Made by a program: the position numbers and the translations under genes | In this document: piece after piece, positions 29,060 to 38,337 of the stretch | How positions within the stretch are numbered: the stretch's first letter is position 1 | How the letters are laid out: the number at the start of each line of letters is the position of its first letter | The notes under the pieces: model-generated | Told to the model about the DNA's origin: nothing | Seen by the model: only the letters and a program-made list of their open reading frames with translations | The model's database searches: none | DNA from: Rhodospirillales bacterium | GTDB taxonomy: Bacteria; Pseudomonadota; Alphaproteobacteria; Acetobacterales; Acetobacteraceae | Length of the DNA stretch: 54,731 bases | Direction of reading: 5' to 3' | NCBI GenBank assembly: GCA_017304945.1 | Contig: JAFKLG010000085.1 | Coordinates: 1-54,731, forward strand

Positions 29060-30112
29060 ATGGCGCAGTACTGCGCTGGCCGGTATCGTCCCGCCCGCGG
29101 CGGATGGATGGGGGCTTGGTCTCGGATGCGGGTGCGGCAATCAGGCGGGATCGTGCGGGCCGTCGTTGGCTGCTTGCGTCCAGCCGGCGCGCGGATCGCG
29201 AATGCTCCCACGCCGGCGAATCGGCTCGTCCCAGGCGGGCCCCGAGGGGACTCCGGGGGCGGCGCCACGGACGGTCCCACGGGCGGCCCCCCGGGCGGCC
29301 CCCCGGGCGGCCCACGGCATGGCAACTTCCGCATCGTCGCGCGACCCCGTATCGCCTGGGCCGCGTTCGGCCTCGCCGCCGTGTTCACGGTCGGCGCGAC
29401 GGCGCTGTCGCGCGCGGCGGATCCGTCCGCCCTGTGGCACATCGTCGATGGCCAGTGCGTGCCGCACCAGGAACGCAACGGCGATCCCGCCCCCTGCGCC
29501 GCCGTCTCGCTGGTGCCCGACCGCGCCCATGGCTACGCGGTCCTCAAGGATCTCGTCGGCATCGCCCAGTTTCTGGTCATGCCGGCCGCGCGGATCGGCG
29601 GCATCGAGGACCCGGCCATCCTGGCCCCCGGCGCGACGAACTATTGGGCCCCGGCCTGGGAAGTACGGCGCAACGTCGAGGTTCGGCTGCCGCGCAATCT
29701 GACGCGGGAGGAAGTCTCGCTCGCGATCAACTCGCGCCTGGGCCGGACACAGGACCTGCTGCACATCCATGTCGACTGCGTCCGCGCCGACGTGAAGGCC
29801 GCGATCGCCGCCAATCTGGAGGCCGTCGGGCCGGACTGGGCGCCGTTCCCGGTGGCCTTCGACGGCCATCCCTATCGCGCGCGCCGCATCGAGGCGGAGA
29901 CGCTGCAGGCGGTCGACCCGTTCCGCTTGCTCGCCGCCAGCATCCCGGTCTCCGAGATGGGCAACCACACGCTGGTCGTGGTCGGGGCGACCTTCGCCGG
30001 TGGGGTGCCGGGCTTCGTGCTGTTCGACGATCGCGTCGACCTCGCCCGCGGCGATCGCGCCTCGGGTGAGGAGTTGCAGGACCATCGCTGCGGCGTCGTG
30101 TTCGGCCGCTGA
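29060..30112 (+). CDS. CDP-diacylglycerol diphosphatase-like protein (Cdh)
   Basis: 350 aa as given. From about residue 115 it follows the Cdh family: ALWHIVDGQCVPHQ, GYAVLKDLVG, QFLVMPAARIGGIEDP, YWAPAWEVR, and LAINSRLGRTQDLLHIHVDC with the HxH of the HIT-like active site. Cdh hydrolyses CDP-diacylglycerol to phosphatidate and CMP at the membrane. A hydrophobic segment (IAWAAFGLAAVFTVGATAL) comes before the domain and would be the anchor. The roughly 90 residues before it look unnatural, with a Gly/Pro run from a 12-bp DNA repeat; the true start may be at 29108 or later. Divergent from hydB; LysR follows after 2 bases. Confidence 0.8.
   Translation: MAQYCAGRYRPARGGWMGAWSRMRVRQSGGIVRAVVGCLRPAGARIANAPTPANRLVPGGPRGDSGGGATDGPTGGPPGGPPGGPRHGNFRIVARPRIAWAAFGLAAVFTVGATALSRAADPSALWHIVDGQCVPHQERNGDPAPCAAVSLVPDRAHGYAVLKDLVGIAQFLVMPAARIGGIEDPAILAPGATNYWAPAWEVRRNVEVRLPRNLTREEVSLAINSRLGRTQDLLHIHVDCVRADVKAAIAANLEAVGPDWAPFPVAFDGHPYRARRIEAETLQAVDPFRLLAASIPVSEMGNHTLVVVGATFAGGVPGFVLFDDRVDLARGDRASGEELQDHRCGVVFGR
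29269..29316. repeat. 12-bp GC tandem repeat inside the Cdh N-terminus
   Basis: GGGCGGCCCCCC-type units start at 29281, 29293 and 29305 with decayed neighbours before them. They encode Gly-Gly-Pro-Pro on the plus strand. Likely slippage in a non-conserved part of the gene. Confidence 0.6.
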
Positions 30113-30114
30113 GC

Positions 30115-31155
30115 ATGGAGCGGCGCAGGGATCCTCCCGCCACCCGTACGACCTCCGTGGCCCGGCGGGAGCCGCGCAGCCTGCCCGCCGTCAACCTGTT
30201 CCGTACGTTCGACGCCGCCGTCCGCCGCGGCAGCTTCCGGGAGGCGGCGGGCGAGCTGTGCATCACCCCCTCGGCGGTGAGCCAGCAGATCCAGCGCTTG
30301 GAGGAGGCGCTGGGCGTCAAGCTGTTCCGGCGCCTGCCGCGCCGGATCGAGCTGACGCGGCACGGCACCTCGCTCGCCAGCGCGGTGCAGGAAGCCCTGG
30401 TCATGTTGCAGACCGCCTGCGAGCACGTCACGCAGGAGCGCGACCGCGTGGTGCTGTGCGTCAACGCCTCCCCCGGGATCGGCGCCGCGTGGCTGATCGG
30501 GCGCCTGCCCGCGTTCCGCGCGCGACACCCCGAGATCGGCATCGTGCTGCAATCCGCCAACGAGCAGGTGGATTTCCGCCGCCAGGACGTCGACGTGGCG
30601 ATCCGCTGGGGCAACGGCCGCTTCCCCTCGGCGCAGGCCACCCGGCTCGGACGCGCCGCCGTCTTTCCGGTGTGTTCCCCGGACTTTCGCGATCGCTGGG
30701 GGCTGTATGGGCGAGAGGATCTCGCGATCCTGCGTGAGGTAGTGCAATTGCACGTCACCACGCATGGCAACACCTGGAGCGACTGGTTGGCGGCCGCCGG
30801 CCATGGCAGCATCGCGTTCCGCGACATCCAGCATTTCAGCGATGCGACGCTGATGTTGGAAGCCGCGGTCCAGGGGCACGGGATCTGTCTCGCCAGCTAT
30901 CTGCTGGTGGAGGACCACCTGCGCAGCGGCCGGCTGGTGCAGCCCATCGGCGTCGAGCTGGCGGTGCGCGAGGGCTACTACGTGCTGGTGGGCGCGGATG
31001 CGGAGGAGCCGGCGTTGCGCTTCCGCGCCTGGGTCCTGGAAGAGGCGAAGCGCAGCCTAAGCCGGCGGCCCGGCCCGCCGACGATCGGTGGCGGCATCCT
31101 CCCGGACGCCACGCCGCAGCGCCTCGGCGGGCGCATCAGCCCGCGCCCGCGTTGA
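30115..31155 (+). CDS. LysR-family transcriptional regulator (GcvA-like)
   Basis: 346 aa. N-terminal winged helix (FRTFDAAVRRGSFREAAGEL, ITPSAVSQQIQRLEEALG) after a 25-residue lead, then a substrate-binding-like effector domain (LCVNASPGIGAAWLIGRLP, DVDVAIRWGNG). The HTH sequence is of the GcvA/AmpR type. ATG two bases after the Cdh stop, so it is probably co-transcribed. Its last 20 bases overlap the convergent aminotransferase-like gene. The target is unknown; the hyu operon or cdh are nearby candidates. Confidence 0.92.
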   Translation: MERRRDPPATRTTSVARREPRSLPAVNLFRTFDAAVRRGSFREAAGELCITPSAVSQQIQRLEEALGVKLFRRLPRRIELTRHGTSLASAVQEALVMLQTACEHVTQERDRVVLCVNASPGIGAAWLIGRLPAFRARHPEIGIVLQSANEQVDFRRQDVDVAIRWGNGRFPSAQATRLGRAAVFPVCSPDFRDRWGLYGREDLAILREVVQLHVTTHGNTWSDWLAAAGHGSIAFRDIQHFSDATLMLEAAVQGHGICLASYLLVEDHLRSGRLVQPIGVELAVREGYYVLVGADAEEPALRFRAWVLEEAKRSLSRRPGPPTIGGGILPDATPQRLGGRISPRPR

Positions 31156-32512
31156 CCTCTTCCTCCCAGACCGCATCCAGCCCCCGGCGCAGGCGGGCGA
31201 CCAGCTCGTCGATCTCCGTCTCGGTGACGATCAAGGGTGGGGTCACCACGATGCAGTCCTCGACCACGCCCACCAGCAAGCCGACTCCCTGACAGGCCGC
31301 CACCACCCGCGCGCCGACCCGGCGTGCCGGGTCGAACTGCGTGCGTTGCGCCTGGTCGGCGACCAGCTCGATACCGGCCGCCAGCCCCACCCCGCGTACG
31401 TCGCCGACCAGGGGATGCGCGGCAAGCCCGTGCAGCGCGGCAAGGAACTTCGCGGCGACGCGCCGGACATGCGCTTCGATCGCGTCGGCCTCGTAGATGC
31501 GCAACGCCTCCACCGCCACGGCGCAGGAGACCGGGTGGGCGCCGTGGCTGCCACCTTCGAACAGGCGCAGACGGCGACTCTGGGCGCGCAGCACGTCGTG
31601 CATTGCCTCGCGCATCAGCAGGGCGCCGACCGGCTGGTAGGCAGCGGACAGTGTCCGCGCGCAGGTCAACAGGTCGGGCTGCAGCGACCATGTCTCGCAG
31701 CCCCAGGTGGCGCCGGTGCGGCCGAAGCCGGACAGCACCTCGTCGACCACGAACAGGATGCCATGGCGGCGAAGCAGCGCCTGCACGCGCGGGAAATACC
31801 CGTCCGGCGGTGGGATCACGCCGCCGCTGATCTGCAGCGGTTCGGCGAACACGGCGGCGATCGTGTCTGGACCTTCGGTCAGGATCAGCGCCTCCAGCGC
31901 CGCCGCCATGCGCGCCGCGAACGCATCCTCCGTCTCCGCGTCGCGCCGCCGCCGGTAGGCATAGGGGCTGGGCGCATGCCGGCACGGCAGGCCGGCGGGC
32001 TCCGGGGCAGCGGGCGGAAAGCCGGAGAGAGCGCTGGTCGCGACGGTGCTGCCGTGGATGCTGCGGTCGAAGCTGACGATCTTGCGTCGCTGCGGCTGCC
32101 CGATCCCGTCGAAATAGGCCCAGGCCAGCCGGATCGCGGTGTCGTTCGCCTCCGCCCCCGAGGATTGCAGCAGCACCCGCGCAAACGGGGGCGCATCCGG
32201 GCTGCGCGGCGCGATCCGGATCAGCGCCGCGGCGAGGTCGATCGCCGGCGGATGCGTGCGGTTGAACAAATGGTAGTAGGGCAGCGCCCGCATCTGCCGC
32301 ACCGCCGCCTCGGCCAGGCGGCGCTCGCCGAAGCCGAGGATGGCGCTCAGGCCGGCACAGGCCTCGATGTAGCGCTTGCCCGTCTCGTCGACGACGTGCA
32401 CGCCGTCGCCGCCCACGATCACCGGTGGCGCATCGCGCGCCGGCACGTCCTGGTCCATCCCAGGATGGACCAGATGGGCGAGGCCGCGGCGTTGCAACAC
32501 GGTGAGCGCCAT
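31136..32512 (-). CDS. Class III aminotransferase homologue, catalytic Lys replaced by Arg
   Basis: 458 aa, full length for the PLP fold-type I class III family. Retained: SSGAEANDTAIRLAW (phosphate loop), EPLQISGGVIPPPDGYF, and VVDEVLSGFGRTG with the Asp (257) that contacts the PLP ring nitrogen. Lost: the Schiff-base Lys. The family AK.L..AY.P.GA motif reads ARTLSAAYQPVGA, so Lys becomes Arg286, codon CGG at 31655-31657. The aromatic residue before HG that stacks on PLP is Ile152 (SIHGST). The frame is intact with no other decay, suggesting a non-transaminating or regulatory protein, or early loss of function. Last gene of the hyuA-hyuB-binding protein operon, 13 bases after it. Confidence 0.85.
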   Translation of the reverse strand: MALTVLQRRGLAHLVHPGMDQDVPARDAPPVIVGGDGVHVVDETGKRYIEACAGLSAILGFGERRLAEAAVRQMRALPYYHLFNRTHPPAIDLAAALIRIAPRSPDAPPFARVLLQSSGAEANDTAIRLAWAYFDGIGQPQRRKIVSFDRSIHGSTVATSALSGFPPAAPEPAGLPCRHAPSPYAYRRRRDAETEDAFAARMAAALEALILTEGPDTIAAVFAEPLQISGGVIPPPDGYFPRVQALLRRHGILFVVDEVLSGFGRTGATWGCETWSLQPDLLTCARTLSAAYQPVGALLMREAMHDVLRAQSRRLRLFEGGSHGAHPVSCAVAVEALRIYEADAIEAHVRRVAAKFLAALHGLAAHPLVGDVRGVGLAAGIELVADQAQRTQFDPARRVGARVVAACQGVGLLVGVVEDCIVVTPPLIVTETEIDELVARLRRGLDAVWEEEVNAGAG

Positions 32513-32525
32513 GGGGCCGCAGCTC

Positions 32526-34139
32526 CTACCTGCGATAGAGGTCGCGATAGTCGGTTTGCCGGTGATACCAGTAGGTGAAGCCGTCGATGGACGGGTCCAT
32601 GACCGCTTCGAGATTGGGCTGCCAGAGCAGCACGATCGGCTCCTCTTCGGCCGCGAGCGCGATCATGCGCTTGGCCAAGCGATCATAGGTGGCGGGATCG
32701 GTCTCGAACCGCGCCTGCGCGGTGAGGGTTGCGATCTCCGGCTGGTCCCAGCCGCCGAAGTTCCAGCGTGTCGGCCCCTGGTAGAAGATGCGGAAGAAGT
32801 AGTCGGTCGAGGGGAGGTAGGCGGCCGACCCGTCGAGCAGCATGTCGAAACTCTTGTCGGTCGCCATGCTGGCGACCTGCGCATCGGCGAGCTTGCGCAC
32901 CTCGACCTCGATGCCGATTCCGGCCAGCGCTTCCTTGATCAGCGTGGCCACCGGTTCGAGCGTCGCCGCGTTGCTGACGCTGTAGATGAGCGTGGTCTTG
33001 AACCCGGTGGGGATGCCCGCTTCGGCGAGCAGTGCCTTGGCGCGCGCGGGATCGGTGTGCACCGGCATCGGCTGCGGGAACGAGGCCGTGGGCGGCGTGT
33101 CGGTCCAGGTCGCGCCATAGAGCTTTCGGCCGCGCCCGAAGAGCGCCGCCTGGAACATCGGGTCATAGGGCAGGGCGGCCGCCACGGCCTGGCGCAGCTT
33201 CACCTGGTCCCAGGGCGCGCGCTTGCCGTTGAAGGCGAGGAAGGTGAAGGCGTTGGTCTGCGGGTTGGAGACGACCTTCAGCTTGCCGCGCTGCTCGATC
33301 GCGATCACGTCGCTGGCCTGCAGATCGATCGCGATGTCGGCGTCACCACGCTCGAGCAGCGTCGCGCGCGTAGCCGCCTCCGGCACGACCTGCACGATCA
33401 CCCGCTTGAACCAGGGCAGCTTGCCGTCCGGCCCGTTCTTCCACGCCTCGTAGCGGCGCAGCGTCACCTGCTGGCCGGGCGCGAACCGCTCCACCTCGTA
33501 GGCGCCGCCGCCGGCGTCGTTGCTCTTGAGCCACTCGTTCGCCCACGGGTCATCGGCAGTCGCATGGGCGCGGGCGAGCTTGCTGTTGATGATGCGGGCG
33601 AAGGGAGTCGCCAGATTGCCCATCGCGAGCCGGTCCGCCTTCTCCAGTTTCACCTGCAACGTCCGATCGTCAACGATCACGAACTGCTCGGGTTTCGTCA
33701 GCGAGCCGCTGGCGAGCTGTGGCGCGGCACCGGATTTCGCCAGCACCGCGCGGTCCAGCGACCATTTCACGTCCTCCACCGTCACCGGGGTGCCATCGTG
33801 GAAGGTCGCGCCCTGCCGCAGCTTGAAGGTGAGCGTCAGGCCGTCCGGACTGACCGAGAAACTCTCCGCGAGTTCACCGCGAAAATGATCCATGTCGAAG
33901 ACCAGCCGGTCGCCCTCGCGCTTCGTCGCGAAGCTGACCAGCCGGTCGTAGACGTTGAGCCCGAAGGCGATCGACTCGCGGGTCGCATTCAGCAGCGTCG
34001 GGTCGAGGCTGTTGATGCCCCCGCCGGAAACGGCACGCAGCGTCTCCTGCCGGGTCTGGGCATGCGCCGTCGCGGCGAACACCGGCAGCAGCATGATCGC
34101 GAGCAGGGCGGCGGTGAGGGTGGAGCGGAGTCTGGTCAC
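32526..34139 (-). CDS. ABC transporter substrate-binding protein, peptide/opine/nickel type (SBP family 5)
   Basis: 537 aa from a GTG overlapping the hyuB stop. Sec signal peptide (LTAALLAIMLLPVFAATAHAQ), then a DppA/OppA-type body: GINSLDPTLLNATRE, SFSVSPDGLTLTFKLRQGAT, FHDGTPVTVEDVKWSL and AFNGKRAPWDQVKLRQAV. Ligand unknown; context with hydantoin/oxoproline-type hydrolases suggests a small amide or peptide. No permease or ATPase genes of this class are in the window, so it must use components encoded elsewhere. Confidence 0.92.
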   Translation of the reverse strand: MTRLRSTLTAALLAIMLLPVFAATAHAQTRQETLRAVSGGGINSLDPTLLNATRESIAFGLNVYDRLVSFATKREGDRLVFDMDHFRGELAESFSVSPDGLTLTFKLRQGATFHDGTPVTVEDVKWSLDRAVLAKSGAAPQLASGSLTKPEQFVIVDDRTLQVKLEKADRLAMGNLATPFARIINSKLARAHATADDPWANEWLKSNDAGGGAYEVERFAPGQQVTLRRYEAWKNGPDGKLPWFKRVIVQVVPEAATRATLLERGDADIAIDLQASDVIAIEQRGKLKVVSNPQTNAFTFLAFNGKRAPWDQVKLRQAVAAALPYDPMFQAALFGRGRKLYGATWTDTPPTASFPQPMPVHTDPARAKALLAEAGIPTGFKTTLIYSVSNAATLEPVATLIKEALAGIGIEVEVRKLADAQVASMATDKSFDMLLDGSAAYLPSTDYFFRIFYQGPTRWNFGGWDQPEIATLTAQARFETDPATYDRLAKRMIALAAEEEPIVLLWQPNLEAVMDPSIDGFTYWYHRQTDYRDLYRR

Positions 34140-35857
34140 CGCGCGGTCTCCTTGGCATCGGGTACGGCGGCTTCGAGTCCATAGTCGCGAGACGCCGCCT
34201 CGGGGCTCACATAGCCATTCGTCACATCGCGTTGGAGCAGCGCGGGATCGCGCTCCGTGGGTGGGCCGAAGCCGCCGGCGCCGGGCACGTCGAGAACGAC
34301 CACCGAATCGGCAGGCGCGATGAACGCGCCCTTGGGGGGCACCGGCCGTTCGCTGCCGTCCGGCAGGCGCAGCCGCGTGCGCGCCGCGCCGCCGGCCTGA
34401 CCGCCAGCCAGCCCGGGCGGCGCGGTCACGGTGCGTTCCACGCAGGTCGTGCAGTGCGCGTCGTGATGCAAGATGCGCCAGGCGCGGCGCGCGGCGAGGC
34501 CGCCACGCCACCGTCCCGCGCCGCCGCTGTCGGGGATCAGGCTGTATTCCTCGACGCGCAGCGGGAAACTCATCTCCAACATCTCGACCGGCGTGTTCAT
34601 CTGGTTGGCGAGCGGTCCGCCGATCGCGTTGATGCCGTCCTTGATGGGCCGCGCGCCAACGCCGCCCTTGGTCACCTCGTAGCTGACATAACCGCGGCCG
34701 GTGCGCCAGTCGGTGCCGCCGAAAATCATCACCCCGCCAGTGCCCTGGGATCCCGCGACGCAGGTGGCGGGCGCGATCTGATGCATGGCGCCCAGCACGA
34801 TGTCGGAGACGCGGAGGGACATCTCGTGATTGGCGTAGACGACCGGCGCAGGCTCCTGCGCGTGCACCACGCTGCCGGGTTCGGCGATGACCGTGATCGG
34901 CCGCCAGCAGCCGGAGTTGGGTGGGATCTGGTTCTTCGGGTCGGCGATCATCTTGATCGCGCCGAACACGCCGGAGGCGGTCACGGTCAGCGGCGCGTTC
35001 ATCGGCCCGGCGACGCGGGGATCGGTGCCGGTGAAGTCGACGGCGATCGAGTCACCGCGCTTGCGGATCGTGCCGCGGACTGTGAAGGTCTCGTCCTCGG
35101 TCTGGCCAACGCCGATGACGCCGTCACCGTCGAACACCTCCTCGAACGTCGCGTCTCCGTCCGGCAGCGCCCGCAGGGCTGCGCGCATCATGGTCTCGGA
35201 GTAGTCGAGAATCGCCGCCATGATCTGCACCAGCGTCGCGGTGCCGTACTTGTCCGCCAGCGCGGACAGGCGCGCGACGGCGCGTCGATTCGCCGCGACC
35301 TGGGCGCGCAGGTCGCCCAGCCGTTCGGCGGGCTGGCGCACGTTGGCGAAAATGATGGCGGCGACCGAGGGATCGAGCTCCCCGTCGCGATACAGGCGGA
35401 TCGGCGGCAGGCGCAGGCCCTCGCCATAGACCTCGGTCACCGCACCGTAGCTGCCGGGGATGGCGCTGCCGATATCCGCCCAGTGCGCGCGCACGCAGCC
35501 ATAGCCCAGCAGCTTGCCGTCGTGGAAGGCGGGCACCATCACGTTGACGTCCGGCAGGTGGGAGCCGCCCTGGTACGGATCGTTCTGGATGAACACGTCG
35601 TCCGGCCGCACGTCCGGAAAGGCGGCGACCACGCGCCGCACGACGTCGGGCATGGAGCCGAGATGGATCGGCAGGTCGGGGCCTTGCGCCACCATGTTGC
35701 CGGCCGCATCGAAGATGCCGCAGGAATAGTCGCCGGAGGCCTTCAGCAACGGCGAATAAGCCGTCTTGGCGAGGACGATCTTCATCTCCTCCGCGGCGGA
35801 GGCGAGAGCGTTCTTCACCACTTCGAAGCGTGCGGCATCGACGGGCAGGACGGTCAT
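34136..35857 (-). CDS. hyuB: Hydantoinase B / oxoprolinase family, subunit B
   Basis: 573 aa. HyuB-type: VKNALASAAEEMKIVLAKTA, GSMPDVVRRVVAAF, IQNDPYQGGSHLPDV, RAHWADIGSAIPGS and GGAGRWRGGLAARR near the C-terminus. With HyuA it forms an ATP-dependent amide-ring hydrolase (N-methylhydantoin, oxoproline or hydantoin); related pairs include acetone carboxylase subunits. Overlaps hyuA by ATGA. Substrate cannot be set from sequence. Confidence 0.93.
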   Translation of the reverse strand: MTVLPVDAARFEVVKNALASAAEEMKIVLAKTAYSPLLKASGDYSCGIFDAAGNMVAQGPDLPIHLGSMPDVVRRVVAAFPDVRPDDVFIQNDPYQGGSHLPDVNVMVPAFHDGKLLGYGCVRAHWADIGSAIPGSYGAVTEVYGEGLRLPPIRLYRDGELDPSVAAIIFANVRQPAERLGDLRAQVAANRRAVARLSALADKYGTATLVQIMAAILDYSETMMRAALRALPDGDATFEEVFDGDGVIGVGQTEDETFTVRGTIRKRGDSIAVDFTGTDPRVAGPMNAPLTVTASGVFGAIKMIADPKNQIPPNSGCWRPITVIAEPGSVVHAQEPAPVVYANHEMSLRVSDIVLGAMHQIAPATCVAGSQGTGGVMIFGGTDWRTGRGYVSYEVTKGGVGARPIKDGINAIGGPLANQMNTPVEMLEMSFPLRVEEYSLIPDSGGAGRWRGGLAARRAWRILHHDAHCTTCVERTVTAPPGLAGGQAGGAARTRLRLPDGSERPVPPKGAFIAPADSVVVLDVPGAGGFGPPTERDPALLQRDVTNGYVSPEAASRDYGLEAAVPDAKETAR

Positions 35858-37989
35858 GGCGTGGGCTCCCTGCCGGCATCCTGCGCGAGCATGGCGCCAG
35901 GCGCGCGCGTCGTCGCGCCCTCCGGTCTCAGATGCACGAACCCGAACGCATCGACGTCGCCCGACCAGCCCGGCGGAATCACGGCGGTGCAGTCGAGCGC
36001 GTCGATCACGGCGGGGCCGACGATCCGATCGTCCGGCCGCAACGTCTCTCGCCGCAGGACGGCGGCGGGCACCATGCCGGATTCGGGGAACCAGGCGGGG
36101 CGTGTGCGGGCGGCGCTGCGGGCCGCGGCAGGTGGCTGGGCAAGGCGGATCGCCGGCAGGCGGCCAGTGGCGCTGAGCCGAACGTTCACCATCTGCACGC
36201 GTTCCTGCGGATTGGCGTGGCCGTAGGTCTGCGCGTGCTTCTGATGGAACGCCTGCATCAGCCGATCCAGACTGTCCCGCGTCACCGGGCCGGACTCCAT
36301 CGGCACGGTCAGCTCGTACGCTTGGCGCGGATAGCGGAGATCCGCGGCGCGCTGCAGGGTCTGCCGTTCGGCCGGCGCGCCGGTGGCGGCGAGCATCGCG
36401 CGGCCTTCCGCCTCCATGGCGGCGAGGGTGGCGCCGAGCGGCGCGGGGTCGAGGCTGCCGAGATCGGCGTAATAGGTGCGGGAGTAGTCGCGCTTGAGGT
36501 CGCTCGCGACGAGGCCCAGAGCGGAGAAGGCGCCAGGCGCCGGGGGCAGCACCACGCTCGGAATTCCGAGTTCGGCGGCGAGGAAGACGGCGTGCATGGG
36601 GCCGGCGCCGCCAAACGCGATCAGGTTGAATTCCGCCGGATCGAGCCCGCGCTCGATCGAGACGATGCGCAGCGCTTCCACCATGCTGGCGTTCACCACC
36701 TCCACGATCCGGGCGGCGGCGGCGAGCGGAGACAGGCCCAGCGGATCGGCGATGTGACGGGCGATCGCGGCTTCCGCGGCGGCGCGATCGATGCGCAGGT
36801 CGCCGCCGAGCGGCGCGCCGGGATCGAGGTAGCCCAGCACGGCGTTGGCGTCGGTGACGGTCGGGCGCGTGCCGCCACGGCCGTAGCAGGCGGGGCCGGG
36901 ATCGGCGCCTGCGCTGTGCGGCCCCACTTTCAGCGCACCGCCGGCGTCGATCCAGGCGATCGAGCCGCCACCGGCGCTGACCTCGGCGAGATCCACCACC
37001 GGAACCCGGATCGGGTGACCGGTGCCGTGCATCCAGCGCTTCGCGTTGCCGGCGCCGCCGACCTCGTAATCCGCGGTGACCGCGATCTCGCCATCGGCGA
37101 TGACGCTCGCCTTCGCGGTGGTGCCGCCCATGTCAAACGAGATCAGGTTGGGCATGCCGAGTTGGCGGCCGGCAACCGCGGCGGCGACCACGCCCGCGGC
37201 GGGACCGGACTCGACCACTGCGGCGGGAACGCGCAGGCACTCCGCGACGTCGAGAATGCCGCCATTGCTGCCCATCACGTGCAGCCGGGGTAGGCCGATC
37301 GCGCTGGTGGCCGCCTCGAGTTGCGCCAGATAGGAGCGGAGCAGCGGCGCGACATAGGCGCAGACGGACGTCGTGGAGGCGCGCTCGAACTCGCGGATTT
37401 CCGGCAGCACCTCACAGGAGAGGAACACCGCGACGTCCGGCAGCGCCGCGCGGAGCGCCGCCCCAAGCCGGCGTTCATGGTCGTCGTTGAGGAAGGAGAA
37501 CAGCAGCGAGACGGCAACCGCCTGCAATCCCGCCGCGCGGATCGCGGCGACCAGGGCGGGGATCTCGTCCTCCGCGAGCGGGGTGACGACCGCGCCCTGC
37601 GCATCGATGCGTTCGGAGATCTCCCAGCACCACGCGCGCGGCACGAGCAGCGACGGGCCATCCTGGAACAGGTCGTAGAGATCGGCCTTGGAGGAGCGGC
37701 GCAGCTCCAGCAGGTCGCGGAACCCGCGCGTCGCGATGAAGCCGGTGCGGCCTCCCTTCTGTTCGAGCAGCGCGTTGGTCACCACGGTCGTTGCATGCGA
37801 CATCAACGCGACGGCGGAGGGCTCGATGCCGCCCCGGCCAAGCGCTGCGTGGACGCCGGCCAGCACACCGTCCGCGAGGTGTCCCGGCGTGCTGGGGACC
37901 TTGGCGACGGCGAGGCGACCGCCTTCCTCCTGAACGAGGGCGACGTCGGTGAAGGTGCCGCCGATATCGATGCCGAGTCGCCAGGTCAT
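35854..37989 (-). CDS. hyuA: Hydantoinase A / oxoprolinase family, ATP-binding subunit A
   Basis: 711 aa from ATG 37989 (MTWRLGIDIGGTFTDVAL). The actin-like ATPase core shows GIDIGGTFTD (phosphate 1), SHATTVVTNALLEQ, MGSNGGILDVAE, ESGPAAGVVAAA, ISFDMGGTTAKASVI and FGGAGPMHA. Works with HyuB. First gene of a four-gene operon. The 348-base gap upstream contains two palindromes that look like operators. Confidence 0.94.
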   Translation of the reverse strand: MTWRLGIDIGGTFTDVALVQEEGGRLAVAKVPSTPGHLADGVLAGVHAALGRGGIEPSAVALMSHATTVVTNALLEQKGGRTGFIATRGFRDLLELRRSSKADLYDLFQDGPSLLVPRAWCWEISERIDAQGAVVTPLAEDEIPALVAAIRAAGLQAVAVSLLFSFLNDDHERRLGAALRAALPDVAVFLSCEVLPEIREFERASTTSVCAYVAPLLRSYLAQLEAATSAIGLPRLHVMGSNGGILDVAECLRVPAAVVESGPAAGVVAAAVAGRQLGMPNLISFDMGGTTAKASVIADGEIAVTADYEVGGAGNAKRWMHGTGHPIRVPVVDLAEVSAGGGSIAWIDAGGALKVGPHSAGADPGPACYGRGGTRPTVTDANAVLGYLDPGAPLGGDLRIDRAAAEAAIARHIADPLGLSPLAAAARIVEVVNASMVEALRIVSIERGLDPAEFNLIAFGGAGPMHAVFLAAELGIPSVVLPPAPGAFSALGLVASDLKRDYSRTYYADLGSLDPAPLGATLAAMEAEGRAMLAATGAPAERQTLQRAADLRYPRQAYELTVPMESGPVTRDSLDRLMQAFHQKHAQTYGHANPQERVQMVNVRLSATGRLPAIRLAQPPAAARSAARTRPAWFPESGMVPAAVLRRETLRPDDRIVGPAVIDALDCTAVIPPGWSGDVDAFGFVHLRPEGATTRAPGAMLAQDAGREPTP

Positions 37990-38100
37990 CGGTATGGACT
38001 CTGATGGAAGGGGCGCGTGTTCAACGGTGTCGGGCTCCTCTCGACGGGCAGGCGCGGCGAGCGCCTCGGCGGTTTGCGCAGCACCGGGGGCCACGACGAG

Positions 38101-38120
38101 CACCACCCGCGCGGGTGGTG
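38101..38120. promoter_or_regulatory. Perfect 20-bp palindrome upstream of hyuA
   Basis: CACCACCCGC followed directly by its exact reverse complement. It lies about 112 bases upstream of the hyuA start, in non-coding DNA. Possible operator or stem of a transcription terminator for the oxidoreductase gene upstream. Confidence 0.45.
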
Positions 38121-38192
38121 CGCCGATCCGAGCGCTTCGCAGTTTCCCGCCTGCCGGCTGGAACTTTTTGAACTATCGCGGGCGTCTTCCGT

Positions 38193-38221
38193 CATGCACA
38201 AACGATTTCTCGTCGTGCATG
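38193..38221. promoter_or_regulatory. Nested inverted repeat upstream of hyuA (candidate operator)
   Basis: On the minus strand: CATGCAC, then G, then ACGA-GAAA-TCGT, then TT, then GTGCATG. This is an outer 7-bp palindrome enclosing an inner 4-bp one. An A/T-rich run at 38166-38175 lies close by. The arrangement resembles a two-fold symmetric repressor or GntR-like site. Nothing else is recognisable in 37990-38337. Confidence 0.4.
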
Positions 38222-38337
38222 GTTAAGCCCAGCTAATCCATGTCGGGGCGGCGCTGCGGGTTTGCTTCATCCGCCGCCCGGCCGCAAGGCCGTGCAAGCG
38301 CCAAGGACCGTTCGGGCGCGCGAGACGGTTCGGGCGG

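Noticed and set aside
37986..38201. Small minus-strand open frame upstream of hyuA
   Set aside because: Runs through the palindromes, has no homology or ribosome site, and overlaps the hyuA start.
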